A stretch of 64,000 nt of DNA from Tenacibaculum pacificus (GCF_027941775.1 NZ_CP115917.1:1246001-1310000), one strand, 5' to 3'. Positions 1-9,460 are shown, counted from the first letter of the stretch. Numbers and translations are program-made. The notes: a model not told the origin generated them from the sequence alone.

Positions 1-68
1 TTGTAAGTGGCTTCTTTATCTAAATTGATGAAAATATCACCAAAATCGAAAATTATATTTTTAATCAT
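1..68 (-). CDS. HAD-superfamily hydrolase, N-terminal fragment (runs off window)
   Basis: Only the first 22 codons lie in the window; the gene continues past base 1. The visible N-terminus, MIKNIIFDFGDIFINLD, is the first strand and motif I region of haloacid-dehalogenase-type phosphatases of the YihX-like group, where the first aspartate of FDFGD would be the nucleophile. The ATG overlaps the ribD stop codon by 8 bases (ATGATTAA), so the two genes are probably translationally coupled. The substrate cannot be told from this fragment. Confidence 0.7.
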   Translation of the reverse strand, partial: MIKNIIFDFGDIFINLDKEATY

Positions 69-1124
69 TTATATATGTTTTTAAAACATCTCCTTCGATG
101 TTTTCTTTTTTCTTTAATTTATGTAAGCTTCCTTTTAAATTAGGCGCTACTACTCCATTTTCAAATATTGATTCACCAACAAAAACACGAACCTCATCCC
201 ATAAATTTTCATCAATAAAAGTTTGAAGTGTTTTTGTTCCGCCTTCAATAATTACAGATTGTATTTTATGTTTTTGTAAGACTTCACAAATTTGTTCCGC
301 TACGCGGGATGAAAAATTGATTTGTTGATATAGAATATTATTATCTTTTTTTTCTTCGGATAAAATATCAGCTTGTTCTGTTAAAACTAATGTTTTTACT
401 TTTTTATCAAAAACAGTTACGTTTAAAGGGATTCTATTATTTTTATCTAAAACAATTCTCACAGGATTATTTCCAGCCCAACTGCGAACCGTTAAAGATG
501 GATTATCTGAAATAGCTGTATTTGTTCCGATTAAAATAGCGTGTTCTTCGCTTCGCCATTTATGAACCAGTTGTTGCGAATATGGATTCGAAATCCAAAC
601 AGGTTTTTGTGAATTTCTTTTTTTTGTAGCGGAGCTACAAAACCATCCGTAGTTTCTGCCCATTTTAAAATAATGTACGGACGCTTTTTATTCTGAACAG
701 TAAAAAATCGTTTATGATGTTTTTTACATTCATCTTCTAAAACGCCAACGGTTACATTTATTCCTGCATTTTGTAAACGTTCGATTCCTTTTCCTGCAAC
801 TAAACTATTTGTATCAACACAACCGATAACAACATTTGGTATTTTATGTTTTACGATTAAATCGGCACAAGGCGGAGTTTTACCAAAATGTGAGCAAGGT
901 TCTAGTGTAACATAAATAGTTGTATCTTTTAAAAGAGTTTTATCTTTTACAGAATTAATCGCATTTACCTCAGCATGACTTTCACCATACTTACTTGTGT
1001 AGCCTTCTCCTATAATTGTGTTTTTATAAACGATAACAGCTCCTACTGATGGATTAGGTCTTGCTGTTCCGATTCCGTTTTTAGCGAGCTGTAAACAGCG
1101 TTTTATATATTTTTCGTGATTCAA
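61..1124 (-). pseudogene. ribD: RibD, bifunctional riboflavin deaminase/reductase, with a one-base frameshift
   Basis: RibD carries out two successive steps of riboflavin synthesis: deamination of the pyrimidinone (N-terminal domain) and NADPH reduction of the ribose side chain (C-terminal domain). The first part (1124 to about 620) has the cytidine-deaminase-type zinc site HAEVNA and PCSHFGKTPPCADLI. The second part (about 620 to 61) is the reductase domain, with the conserved SVIIEGGTKTLQTFID stretch. The frame breaks at an A8 tract (618-625): KWAETTDGFVAP is followed by ATKKRNSQKPVWISN in the -1 frame. One more A would give a continuous protein of 354 residues, the normal length. The start is TTG; no in-frame ATG lies near it. 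RibD is normally needed for riboflavin prototrophy, so a base-calling error or slippage is likelier than true loss. Confidence 0.9.
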
Positions 1125-1135
1125 GAAATTAGTAT

Positions 1136-1624
1136 TTAGAATTTTATTTTAATGTCTTCTGTTTTATCAATAGTATATACATGTGAAAAACCTAAAACCT
1201 TGTAACGTAAATCTCCTTTAAACTGAACTTTTACACTTTTGTTTAATAACGAATTTAATAATCCGCCTAAAATTCCGTTTTTGTTATTTCCGAATACTTT
1301 TTTAGCAGGAATTGCTACATTCAAAGGAATTGAAAATTCATCACGTGCAGGAACTTTAAATTCTTCGGATGAAACTTGTGCTAATTGAGTTCCGTTTACA
1401 ATAACTTTAATTTCGTCTGTTGCTAGTTTTCCGCCAATATCATTTGGGTTCTTAAAAAAGGCACTCGCTTTTAATCGAATGGTATCTGATGCTACAGATA
1501 TCACTTTAATATCATCTACTTTTAAAAATATTGGTTTCTTTTTTACAGAACAACTTACAATACTTAGCGAAACGATAAAAAACAGTAATCTTAGCGAAAC
1601 GATAAAAAACAGTAATTTCTTCAT
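1136..1624 (-). CDS. LEA14-like (WHy-type) secreted lipoprotein
   Basis: The start is placed at the ATG giving MKKLLFF, because this yields a lipoprotein signal with lipobox SIVSC; an upstream in-frame start at 1660 adds 12 unlikely residues. The mature part (about 130 residues) resembles the LEA14/WHy beta-sandwich family: alternating strands, a KNPND turn and an IPLNV strand. Such proteins sit in membranes or envelopes, and their exact role in Bacteroidota is unknown. It lies 11 bases upstream of ribD on the same strand and may be cotranscribed. The signal peptide contains a perfect 27-base in-frame tandem duplication, which lengthens the hydrophobic core by nine residues. Assignment to the fold family is from sequence character only. 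Confidence 0.65.
   Translation of the reverse strand: MKKLLFFIVSLRLLFFIVSLSIVSCSVKKKPIFLKVDDIKVISVASDTIRLKASAFFKNPNDIGGKLATDEIKVIVNGTQLAQVSSEEFKVPARDEFSIPLNVAIPAKKVFGNNKNGILGGLLNSLLNKSVKVQFKGDLRYKVLGFSHVYTIDKTEDIKIKF
1563..1616. repeat. 27-bp perfect tandem duplication inside a signal-peptide coding region
   Basis: Two identical 27-base units (1563-1589 and 1590-1616) lie head to tail. Each encodes nine residues (LLFFIVSL plus a linker residue) of the lipoprotein signal core, in frame. One copy would give a normal-length signal peptide. Confidence 0.95.
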
Positions 1625-1804
1625 ATAGGTTCTTATTTTTTTAGGTAATTTGCGGCACAAAAATAAGTTACTTTAATTTATTAAATCCGTCAAGCTGAAT
1701 TTATTTAAGCTTCACACTTTTAAATTTGCATATTCTTCTTTTGATGAGGTTCTGATAAAATAAGAAACTTTTTAAGAAGAATTATAAACACTTTATAAAT
1801 CTTT

Positions 1805-2707
1805 ATGAATTTACAACATTTTAAAACTATTTTTTCTGATGATTTAAAATATACTTATCCTCAGACAGAAATAGATACTTTTTTCTTTTATCTAATTGAA
1901 GATTATTTAGGTTTTCAAAGAATTGATGTTATTATGAAATCTGATTTTGAAATTCCTGAAGAAAAACAACTACTATTTAACAATGTAATTCAGCGATTGA
2001 AAAATGAAGAACCAATTCAGTATATTTTGGGAAACACCGAGTTTTATGGATATCCTTTTTTAGTAAATAAAAATACTTTAATTCCTCGTCCAGAAACTGA
2101 AGAATTAGTTGAATGGATACTTTCTGAATTTTCTGATATTAAAAACTTACAACGTGATGAGGTTTTAAAACCCCTCACTATTTTAGAAATTGGTACAGGA
2201 ACAGGTTGTATTCCGATTAGTTTAAAAAAGAACTTATCTAATTCTGATGTTTCAGCAATTGATATTTCTAAAGAAGCTTTAAAAATTGCATCAGAAAATG
2301 CAAAATTGAATAATGTTGATGTTCAGTTTATAGAACAAGATATTTTAAAAGCTGATGATTTAAATTTCATCAACTCTTCCACTTCTAATATAAATTTTGA
2401 TGTTATCGTTTCTAATCCTCCATACGTTAGAGAATTGGAAAAAATTGAAATCAAAAATAATGTATTAGAAAATGAGCCACATTTGGCGTTGTTTGTTGAT
2501 GATAATAATCCATTAATTTTTTACGATAAAATTGCCGATTTAGCTAAAAAGCATTTAACAGAAAATGGTTTACTGTTTTTTGAGATAAATCAATATTTAG
2601 GAAAAGAAACTGTAAAAATGCTTATCGATAAAGGTTTTAAAAATATTGAGCTAAAAAAAGATTTTTCTGGAAATGATAGAATGATAAAAGCCAGCTATTA
2701 CATCTAA
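1805..2707 (+). CDS. prmC: Peptide chain release factor N5-glutamine methyltransferase (PrmC/HemK)
   Basis: PrmC methylates the glutamine of the GGQ motif in release factors RF1 and RF2, which is needed for efficient termination. The protein has 300 residues, the usual length. It shows an N-terminal helical release-factor-binding domain, the SAM-binding motif I EIGTGTGCIPIS near residue 128, and the catalytic NPPY motif (SNPPYVRE) near residues 203-206, which binds the glutamine amide. It is divergent from the upstream lipoprotein, with a 180-base shared promoter region, and is followed after 14 bases by another SAM methyltransferase. No oddities were seen. Confidence 0.95.
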   Translation: MNLQHFKTIFSDDLKYTYPQTEIDTFFFYLIEDYLGFQRIDVIMKSDFEIPEEKQLLFNNVIQRLKNEEPIQYILGNTEFYGYPFLVNKNTLIPRPETEELVEWILSEFSDIKNLQRDEVLKPLTILEIGTGTGCIPISLKKNLSNSDVSAIDISKEALKIASENAKLNNVDVQFIEQDILKADDLNFINSSTSNINFDVIVSNPPYVRELEKIEIKNNVLENEPHLALFVDDNNPLIFYDKIADLAKKHLTENGLLFFEINQYLGKETVKMLIDKGFKNIELKKDFSGNDRMIKASYYI

Positions 2708-2721
2708 ATAATTATTGAAAT

Positions 2722-3906
2722 TTGAATACAACTATTTTACATAAAGAGCCACAAGAATTTATTGATAAAAACTTAAATTCTGATATCACAAAATTGATTT
2801 TAAAAGGAAGTCCTTTTGATACAATTTCAATACAAGAATTATCGAATCAGATTATTAGTAAGCAAAAATCAAAAACAAAATTACCGACTTGGTTTGCTAA
2901 AAAAAATATTTATTATCCTGATAAAATTAGTATTGAACAAACTTCTTCTGAAGCAACAGCGATTTATAAATCAGGTTTGGTTTCAGGAAAATCATTAATA
3001 GATATTACTGGCGGATTTGGTATTGATACTTTTTATTTTTCGAAAAAATTTGAACAAGTAATTCATGCTGAAATCAATGAAAATATTTCTGAAATAGTTT
3101 CTCATAATTATAAGCAATTAGAGGTAAATAATATCAAAACAATTGCTGTAAACGGACTGGATTATTTAAAAAAATCAACTCAAAAATTTGATTGCATTTA
3201 TGTTGACCCATCTCGTAGGGATGAAATAAAAGGAAAGGTTTTTTTATTGAAAGATTGCTTACCAAATGTACCTGAAAATCTTGATTTTTTGTTTGAGAAA
3301 TCAGATACAATCTTAATTAAAAACTCACCAATGTTGGATATTACAGCAACCTTAAATGAGTTGAAATTTGTAAAAGAAATTCATGTTATTGCTGTAAATA
3401 ATGAAGTAAAAGAGTTGCTTTTTTTATTGAAAAAAGAATCTAATCAAATTATTGAGATAAAAACAGTTAACTTACTGAAATATAATAAACAAAGTTTTAA
3501 TTTTTACTTGAATAATAAAATCAAAAAAGAGTGCTTACCTCCTATTAATTTCTTGTATGAGCCGAATGCTTCAATTTTAAAATCAGGTGGCTTTAATGAG
3601 GTTTCAAATTCCTATGATGTTCATAAATTACATAAACATTCTCACTTATATAGTTCAGAAAAAATCATAAGTGATTTCCCTGGAAGAACTTTTAAAATAA
3701 TAGAGGTTTACCCCTATAATAAGAAAAAAATAAAGAAAGTTTTAACGATGTTAAAAGCTAATATTACGACACGGAATTTCCCAAAAAGTGTTGCTCAAAT
3801 TAGAACTGAAACAAAGCTAAAAGATGGCGGAGATACTTACTTGTTTTTCACAACAAATAGTGATAATGAACTCATCGTAATTCAGTGTTCTAAAATACTA
3901 GAATAG
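2722..3906 (+). CDS. Class I SAM-dependent methyltransferase with THUMP-like C-terminal domain (PG_1098 type)
   Basis: This is a 394-residue protein of the Bacteroidota family typified by PG_1098. It has an N-terminal helical region, a Rossmann SAM-binding core with LIDITGGFGIDTFYF (about residues 93-107) and IYVDPSRRD (about 157-165), and a C-terminal ferredoxin-like/THUMP-like part. The DPSRRD motif replaces the usual catalytic NPPY/DPPY and is typical of this group. Nucleic acid, probably RNA, is the expected substrate because of the THUMP-like domain, but no specific target is known. The start is TTG, 14 bases after prmC, and the two probably form an operon. Confidence 0.8.
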   Translation: MNTTILHKEPQEFIDKNLNSDITKLILKGSPFDTISIQELSNQIISKQKSKTKLPTWFAKKNIYYPDKISIEQTSSEATAIYKSGLVSGKSLIDITGGFGIDTFYFSKKFEQVIHAEINENISEIVSHNYKQLEVNNIKTIAVNGLDYLKKSTQKFDCIYVDPSRRDEIKGKVFLLKDCLPNVPENLDFLFEKSDTILIKNSPMLDITATLNELKFVKEIHVIAVNNEVKELLFLLKKESNQIIEIKTVNLLKYNKQSFNFYLNNKIKKECLPPINFLYEPNASILKSGGFNEVSNSYDVHKLHKHSHLYSSEKIISDFPGRTFKIIEVYPYNKKKIKKVLTMLKANITTRNFPKSVAQIRTETKLKDGGDTYLFFTTNSDNELIVIQCSKILE

Positions 3907-3968
3907 TTTAATTTTAAGCATGATTTAAATTTATAAACTCACCTATTTTTAAATATATTTGTTACCAT

Positions 3969-4769
3969 ATGAAACAATCAAATATTTACGAATCTATAAA
4001 ATTATCAGAAAATACATCTTTAAAAATAGATGATAATCTTGTTGTTGAAGCACCACTTCAAATTAATATAAATAGTGAATCTTATACTGTTGTAATGAGA
4101 ACTCCTGGTGATGATAATGAATTAATCAGAGGTCTTTTGTATGCTGAAGACATTTATAAAAGTAGCGATAAATTAGAGATTATCGTTATTGAAATAAACA
4201 CAGATGCTTCAGCTATTTTAAATGTTATAATACCTATCGATAAATTAAGAAAAGGTTATTTAAATAAACGTACACTTTTATCAGTTTCTTCTTGTGGTAT
4301 TTGCGGAAAAAAAGAGCTAAAAGATTTAAAAACAACTGATAAACCACTTATAAATAAATATGATAAATCAATTAATGTAACATTTGATATGTTTTTAAAA
4401 ATGAGTGATTTACAACATCTATTTAAAAAAACTGGAGGAAGTCATGCTTGTGCTTTATTTAATAATAAAAAAGAAATATTAACGATTAAAGAAGATATTG
4501 GCCGTCATAATGCTGTTGATAAATGCATTGGAGATTTAATCAATAAAAAACAATTAAAAGAAGTAAGTTATATGCTTGTTAGCGGACGTGTTTCCTACGA
4601 AATTGTTTCTAAAGCTTTTTTTGCTAAAATCCCTATTATTATTGCTGTTTCTGCCTGTTCTTCTTTAGCTGTTGATTTTGCAAAAGAGTTCGGGATTTGT
4701 TTAATTGGCTTTAGTAGAAACAATAAAATGACAGTTTATACAAATCCTCAATACATAGATTATGAGTGA
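3969..4769 (+). CDS. fdhD: Formate dehydrogenase accessory sulfurtransferase FdhD
   Basis: FdhD transfers sulfur, taken from a cysteine desulfurase, to the molybdenum bis-MGD cofactor of formate dehydrogenases. The 266-residue protein has the conserved SSCGICGKKEL motif (cysteines near residues 110 and 113), the GGSHACALF segment, EDIGRHNAVDK and the C-terminal SGRVSYEIVSKA. Its stop codon overlaps the start of the FdhF-like gene by eight bases (ATGAGTGA), so the two are coupled. A possible -7 box TATATTTG at 3954-3961 lies only seven bases before the ATG, which would make the mRNA nearly leaderless; this is inference. Confidence 0.93.
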   Translation: MKQSNIYESIKLSENTSLKIDDNLVVEAPLQININSESYTVVMRTPGDDNELIRGLLYAEDIYKSSDKLEIIVIEINTDASAILNVIIPIDKLRKGYLNKRTLLSVSSCGICGKKELKDLKTTDKPLINKYDKSINVTFDMFLKMSDLQHLFKKTGGSHACALFNNKKEILTIKEDIGRHNAVDKCIGDLINKKQLKEVSYMLVSGRVSYEIVSKAFFAKIPIIIAVSACSSLAVDFAKEFGICLIGFSRNNKMTVYTNPQYIDYE

Positions 4770-7061
4770 TAAAAAACAAAACATACAGGCACAACCTCCT
4801 GAAAACTTAACAGGAATAAAACTTATTGAAGTTCCTAAAAAATCAGTTGGAACAAAGGCGATACAATCAGCTTTAAATCATGTATTTACTGAAACTGGAG
4901 TTGTAAAAGGAATTCAGTTGCTTAAAAACATTAATCAATTAGATGGTTTCGATTGCCCTGGTTGTGTATGGCCAGATCCTGATCAAAAAAGAGCTTTTTT
5001 AGCAGAATATTGCGAAAATGGCGCAAAAGCAATTGCAGAAGAAGCTACAACAAATCGAGTATCTCCACTATTTTTTGCAACACATACGGTTCAAGAATTA
5101 TCTGAATGGTCAGATTATGAAATCGGAAAAAGTGGACGTATTACACATCCCATGATTTTACGAGAAGGTGCTACTAATTACGAAGAAATTTCAATGGAAA
5201 GAAGCATTTTATATTACTGGTAACGAGCTAAATAAATTAAAAAACCCTAACGAAGCAATATTCTATACTTCTGGCAGAACAAGTAATGAAGCTGCTTTTT
5301 TATATCAATTATTTGTACGTAAATTCGGAACAAATAATCTGCCTGATTGCTCAAATATGTGTCGTGAAAGTAGCGGAAGTGGACTTTCAGAAACTCTTGG
5401 TATCGGTAAAGGATCAGTCACGCTGGATGACTTTAGTCATTCTGACTTAGTGATAGTTATAGGACAGAACCCTGGGACAAATCATCCTAGAATGCTTAGT
5501 GCTTTACAGAATACAAAGCAAAATGGTGGTAAAATAATCACAATAAATCCGTTACCAGAAGTTGGATTGATGAATTATGTTGATCCTCAGAATCCTTTAA
5601 AATGGTTTGGTTCTGGTGATAAATTAACAGACCTATTTCTTCAAGTAAAAATTAATGGAGATGTTGCTTTGCTTAAAATCATCTTGAAATTAATGAAAAC
5701 TCAAGAAGAAGAAAAAGGCGGAGTTTTTAATCATCAATTTATAAAAGAAAAAACACACGGTTTAGATGATTTTTTAACTGATTTAGAAGCTTATACAATT
5801 GAAGAGCTACTTCCTCAAACAGGTTTATCTTTAGAAATAATTAAAGAAGCTACTGAAATAATCATCAATAATGATAAGATAATTATTTGTTGGGCAATGG
5901 GATTAACTCAACATAAAAATGGTGTAGATAATATTCGTGAAGTTGTAAATTTACTGTTATTAAAAGGGAGTATCGGTAAAAAAGGCGCAGGAACTTGCCC
6001 TGTTCGTGGACATTCTAATGTACAAGGAGATCGTACGATGGGGATTTGGGAAAAACCAAAACCTTCATTTTTAGATGGTTTAGAAAAAGAGTTTAAATTT
6101 AAAGCACCACGTAAAAATGGTTACGATGTTATCTCAGCTATTGAGGCTATGTATCAGAAAAAAGCATCCGTTTTTGTAGGTATGGGCGGTAATTTTATCT
6201 CTGCAACTCCAGATACTGAATACACCGCAGAAGCATTAAGAAATTGTGATTTAACAGTGCAAATTTCTACAAAATTAAATAGAAGTCATTTAATCCATGG
6301 AAAAAAAGCGTTGATTCTTCCTTGTTTAGGACGCTCAGAAAAAGATATTCAAGAATCTGGTGCGCAATTTATTACTGTAGAAAATTCGATGGGAGTTGTT
6401 CATCAATCGAATGGACATTTAAAACCTAGTTCTAAACATTTATTAAGCGAACCCGCAATTGTAGCAGGTATTGCCAAAGCAACTTTAAAAAATACCAAAA
6501 TAGATTGGTCGTTATTTATTACTAACTATGATTTCATTAGAAATAAGATTGAAGCGACTATTCCTGGGTTTGAAAATTACAACGAAAAAGTCAGAATAAA
6601 AGGTGGTTTTTATCTTCCAAATAATGCTAGAAATAATGACTACACTCCTACTTTAACAGGAAAAGCAAACTTTTCAAAGAATTTACCTTCTGATATTATT
6701 TTAGATAATAATCAATTTATGATGATGACAATTAGAACTCATGATCAATATAATACGACTATTTATGGTTTAGATGATCGTTATAGAGGTGTTTTAAATG
6801 AGCGAAGAGTTATTTTTATGAATCCTGAAGACATTGAAAAAACAAGGATTATCAAAATTAGATAAAGTGAATTTAACAAGTCATTTTCAAGGAGAAAAAA
6901 GAAATGCTTTTGGATTTTTAGTCATTCCTTATAGCATTCCTAAGCAATGTACAGCTACTTATTTTCCTGAAACAAACGTATTAGTTCCGATAAAAAGCAA
7001 GGCTAGAATTAGTCATACACCCGCTTCTAAAACGGTGATTATTACTGTAATTAAACAATAG
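4762..7061 (+). pseudogene. FdhF/YdeP-family molybdopterin oxidoreductase, frameshifted twice
   Basis: This is a molybdopterin bis-MGD enzyme of the FdhF/YdeP group, related to the formate dehydrogenase alpha subunit. Reading through both shifts gives about 765 residues, the usual family length. Recognisable parts are FDCPGCVWPDPDQ near residue 65, the SNMCRESSGSGLSETLGIGKG segment with a cysteine at the metal-ligand position, GQNPGTNHPRML, PVRGHSNVQGDRTMG, and a C-terminal molydopterin-dinucleotide-binding barrel. Shift 1 is at 5190-5196 (TTCAATG; reading TTCATG restores EISWKEAF). Shift 2 is at 6832-6838 (CATTGAA; reading CATGAA restores NPEDMKKQGL). No iron-sulfur or cytochrome partner subunit is adjacent. 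The in vivo substrate of the YdeP branch is not established. It may be intact in the cell if both shifts are base-calling errors. Confidence 0.88.
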
Positions 7062-7120
7062 TAAAAAAAGATTTGTACTTTAGACAAAATTTAAATTAAC
7101 ATTTAAAATAAATTTATATT

Positions 7121-7765
7121 ATGCCTTTTATAGAAGAAGAAAAGCTTGTTTTAATGCAAGAAGACTTAGATAACAACAAGTTAAAAAGAGAAGAAGCTGA
7201 AAATGAATTAAGTGAAACGCAAAAAATATTAACATCTTCTCAGAAGAAATCTAAAATTACGACAATTTTATTAGGTTTATTACTAGGTCTTTCATTAGGA
7301 GCTTGTTATTATTTTTATACTAATACAGGAGGAGCTACTTCTTTTAGTGAAGATGATATTGCAGTTATAAAAAACAAAGAAAATAGTAGAGTTTTAGATA
7401 GTGTTAAAAGAGCTAATATAAGAGCTTTAAGAGCTTTGGAAAATTCTAGTTCAACAAATTCAAATTCAGGAATTGACTCTGAAAACCTAGAAGATACTAT
7501 TGATGAAGTAAAGAACAATACAACAGGTGAAACAATGTACTCTGTTCAGATAGGGGTTCTTTATGATAAAAAATTCCCTTTATTATCATCTAAAACAATA
7601 CCATCGATAATTACTTCTAAAGACGGATATTTTAAATATTCATTAGGCTTATTCACTACTCTAGAAGAAGCAAAAGAGTTAAGACAAGAACTAATTACAC
7701 TTGGAATTGAAGATGCTTTTGTTGCTTCTTATATTGATGGAAAACGTCAAAAAATACACGATTAA
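7121..7765 (+). CDS. Membrane-anchored SPOR-domain protein
   Basis: The 214-residue protein begins with an acidic/lysine-rich coiled coil (about residues 5-45), has one transmembrane helix (about 48-68, TTILLGLLLGLSLGACYYF), a Ser/Asn-rich linker, and a C-terminal SPOR-like fold (about 138-210): YSVQIGVL, then FKYSLGLFTTLEEAKELRQ and DAFVASYIDGKR. SPOR domains bind denuded septal peptidoglycan glycans, so an envelope or division-site location is expected. It is 31 bases upstream of an outer-membrane barrel gene in the same orientation, suggesting an operon linking periplasmic wall to outer membrane. The coiled coil would be cytoplasmic. Confidence 0.75.
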   Translation: MPFIEEEKLVLMQEDLDNNKLKREEAENELSETQKILTSSQKKSKITTILLGLLLGLSLGACYYFYTNTGGATSFSEDDIAVIKNKENSRVLDSVKRANIRALRALENSSSTNSNSGIDSENLEDTIDEVKNNTTGETMYSVQIGVLYDKKFPLLSSKTIPSIITSKDGYFKYSLGLFTTLEEAKELRQELITLGIEDAFVASYIDGKRQKIHD

Positions 7766-7796
7766 AACACTTTTTAACAACATAACAATTAATAAA

Positions 7797-9323
7797 ATGT
7801 TATTTAAATTTATTAAACGAACACTTATAGTAGCATTTACTATAAGTGTTCATTTTTTTTACGGACAAAAAACACCTAAAAAAGAAACTCAAATAGGATT
7901 TGGACAAGTTGATTTCTTATCAATAAAAATGCCTGATAATGAAAAAAACATGGGTTTTACTGGTGTTCATTATAACTTAAAACTAAATGATTGGAGTTAT
8001 GCAGGTGCTGGTATTTATGGCGCTGTAAGCGGAATTCGTGGTGGTTTTTTTACTTTGGGAGTTAATGCTGGTGTACAACAAAAAATCACCGAAAACCTAT
8101 TTATTGATGCTGGTTTTCATTTTGGCGGTGGTGGCGGTGCTTCTGCTCCTGATGGCGGTGGTGCTTTTATTTTGCCTCATCTAAATTTAGGTTATAATTT
8201 CAAGTATTTTTCAACAACTGCTGGGTATAGTTATATTGATTTCTTTGATAAAGGAGCAATTAAAAGCAATCAATTTAACGTTGCTATTCAAATACCTTTG
8301 TCTTTTGAAACAGTAGATTTTAAAGAACGTGAAAGTTCTTTTATACTAGATGATTTAAAAAATACTCTTTGGAATAACACTAGTAATAGAGTTTCTTTAC
8401 TAGTTCATTTAAATAATTTAGATGTTACTAAAGGTAGTTATAAAGATAAAACAATACGTTTAGCTGGTTTTGAATTTAACTCTTATTTAAATAAAAAAAT
8501 CTTCTATTTTATAAAAGCTGATGGTGCATATCATGGAATAAAAGCAGGGTATATGGATGTTTTTTTAGGTGCAGGATACCATGCTTTAATGAATAAAAAC
8601 CGTACAAATATCTTAGCTAAATTCGGTGTTGGAGCTGGTGGAGGTGGCGATGTCGATACTAAAGGAGGTTTCTTAATTTATCCTGATGTTTCTATTGAAC
8701 AAAAATTATTTGATAACATATATGTGTCAATTAATAAAGGATTTTTAATGACTCCTGATGCTCATTTTAGCTCTTCTACCTTAGGTTTTGGATTGAAATA
8801 TTACATCGATAAAGACGGAATTACCCCTTCTATTCAAGAGAAAAAAACATTTTCAAAAGCTAAATTTAAAGGTTTAGAAGCAATCATAAAACAAGATTTA
8901 TATGTGAATGCCGCAAGAGATGATAAAGGTGGTTTCACTCAAAACATGCATCAAATATCGTTGCAAATTAACTTCTTCTTGAATAAATATGTTTACGGAG
9001 CAGGTCAAACTTCGTTTGCAAATTTTGGTGCGGCGGGTGCTTATGCAGAAGGTATTGTTGGTTTAGGAGTGCAATCAAATACTTTTTTTAATGATACAAC
9101 ATCGGTATTTGTACAGCTTTTAGGAGGTGCTGCTGGTGGTGGTGGAATTAGTACAGGGCAAGGTTTAATCGTAAAACCGAGTATTGGAATTAATTATAAA
9201 CTGACAGATAAATTAGATATCCGTAGCGGTTTAGGTTATGTAAAAGCACGTGGAGGTAACCTAAGTAATGCTTACTTTAACTTAGGTATTAATTATCATT
9301 TTTCATTTTTAAGTATTAAATAA
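7797..9323 (+). CDS. Glycine-rich outer-membrane beta-barrel protein with three internal repeats
   Basis: The start is the ATG at 7797, giving MLFKFIKRTLIVAFTISVHFFYGQ, a clear signal peptide; a longer reading from 7701 is unlikely. The 508-residue protein is made of alternating amphipathic strands ending in aromatic residues, as in outer-membrane barrels. It contains three copies of a unit of about 165-170 residues. Each has a glycine-rich turn (near residues 110, 280 and 445: FGGGGGASAPDGGG, GAGGGGDVDTKGG, GGAAGGGGISTGQG) followed by a strand, an xPxxxI-Y-KL segment, and a final GL-Y strand. I do not recognise a named family. It is likely cotranscribed with the upstream SPOR protein and is closed by a strong hairpin at 9389. 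Confidence 0.75.
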   Translation: MLFKFIKRTLIVAFTISVHFFYGQKTPKKETQIGFGQVDFLSIKMPDNEKNMGFTGVHYNLKLNDWSYAGAGIYGAVSGIRGGFFTLGVNAGVQQKITENLFIDAGFHFGGGGGASAPDGGGAFILPHLNLGYNFKYFSTTAGYSYIDFFDKGAIKSNQFNVAIQIPLSFETVDFKERESSFILDDLKNTLWNNTSNRVSLLVHLNNLDVTKGSYKDKTIRLAGFEFNSYLNKKIFYFIKADGAYHGIKAGYMDVFLGAGYHALMNKNRTNILAKFGVGAGGGGDVDTKGGFLIYPDVSIEQKLFDNIYVSINKGFLMTPDAHFSSSTLGFGLKYYIDKDGITPSIQEKKTFSKAKFKGLEAIIKQDLYVNAARDDKGGFTQNMHQISLQINFFLNKYVYGAGQTSFANFGAAGAYAEGIVGLGVQSNTFFNDTTSVFVQLLGGAAGGGGISTGQGLIVKPSIGINYKLTDKLDIRSGLGYVKARGGNLSNAYFNLGINYHFSFLSIK

Positions 9324-9388
9324 ATAATAAGTATTTTAAATTACTTTTGTTTGATTGATTATATTTGAAAAAATCACATCATCACATC

Positions 9389-9460
9389 AAAAAACGGCTT
9401 TATTTTTACTTGTTATTTTTTAGCAGATAAAAATAACAAGTAAAAATAAAGCCGTTTTTT
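9389..9460. terminator. 32-bp perfect inverted repeat with 8-base loop
   Basis: Left arm 9389-9420 and right arm 9429-9460 are perfect reverse complements; the loop is TAGCAGAT. The right arm ends in a T run that extends to 9462, so it can serve as an intrinsic terminator for the barrel gene. The stem is far longer than the 10-15 bp of the other terminators in this window. Confidence 0.8.

Noticed and set aside
5168..5223. Programmed ribosomal frameshifting as the common cause of the broken genes
   Set aside because: The genes are unrelated, some need two shifts, and the shared feature is a sequence motif (CAYTGAA) found on either strand relative to the gene. A ribosomal signal must lie on the mRNA strand, whereas this motif occurs in both senses.
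7701..7796. Longer start for the glycine-rich barrel protein
   Set aside because: The extension overlaps the SPOR gene and precedes the signal peptide; the ATG at 7797 places the signal correctly.
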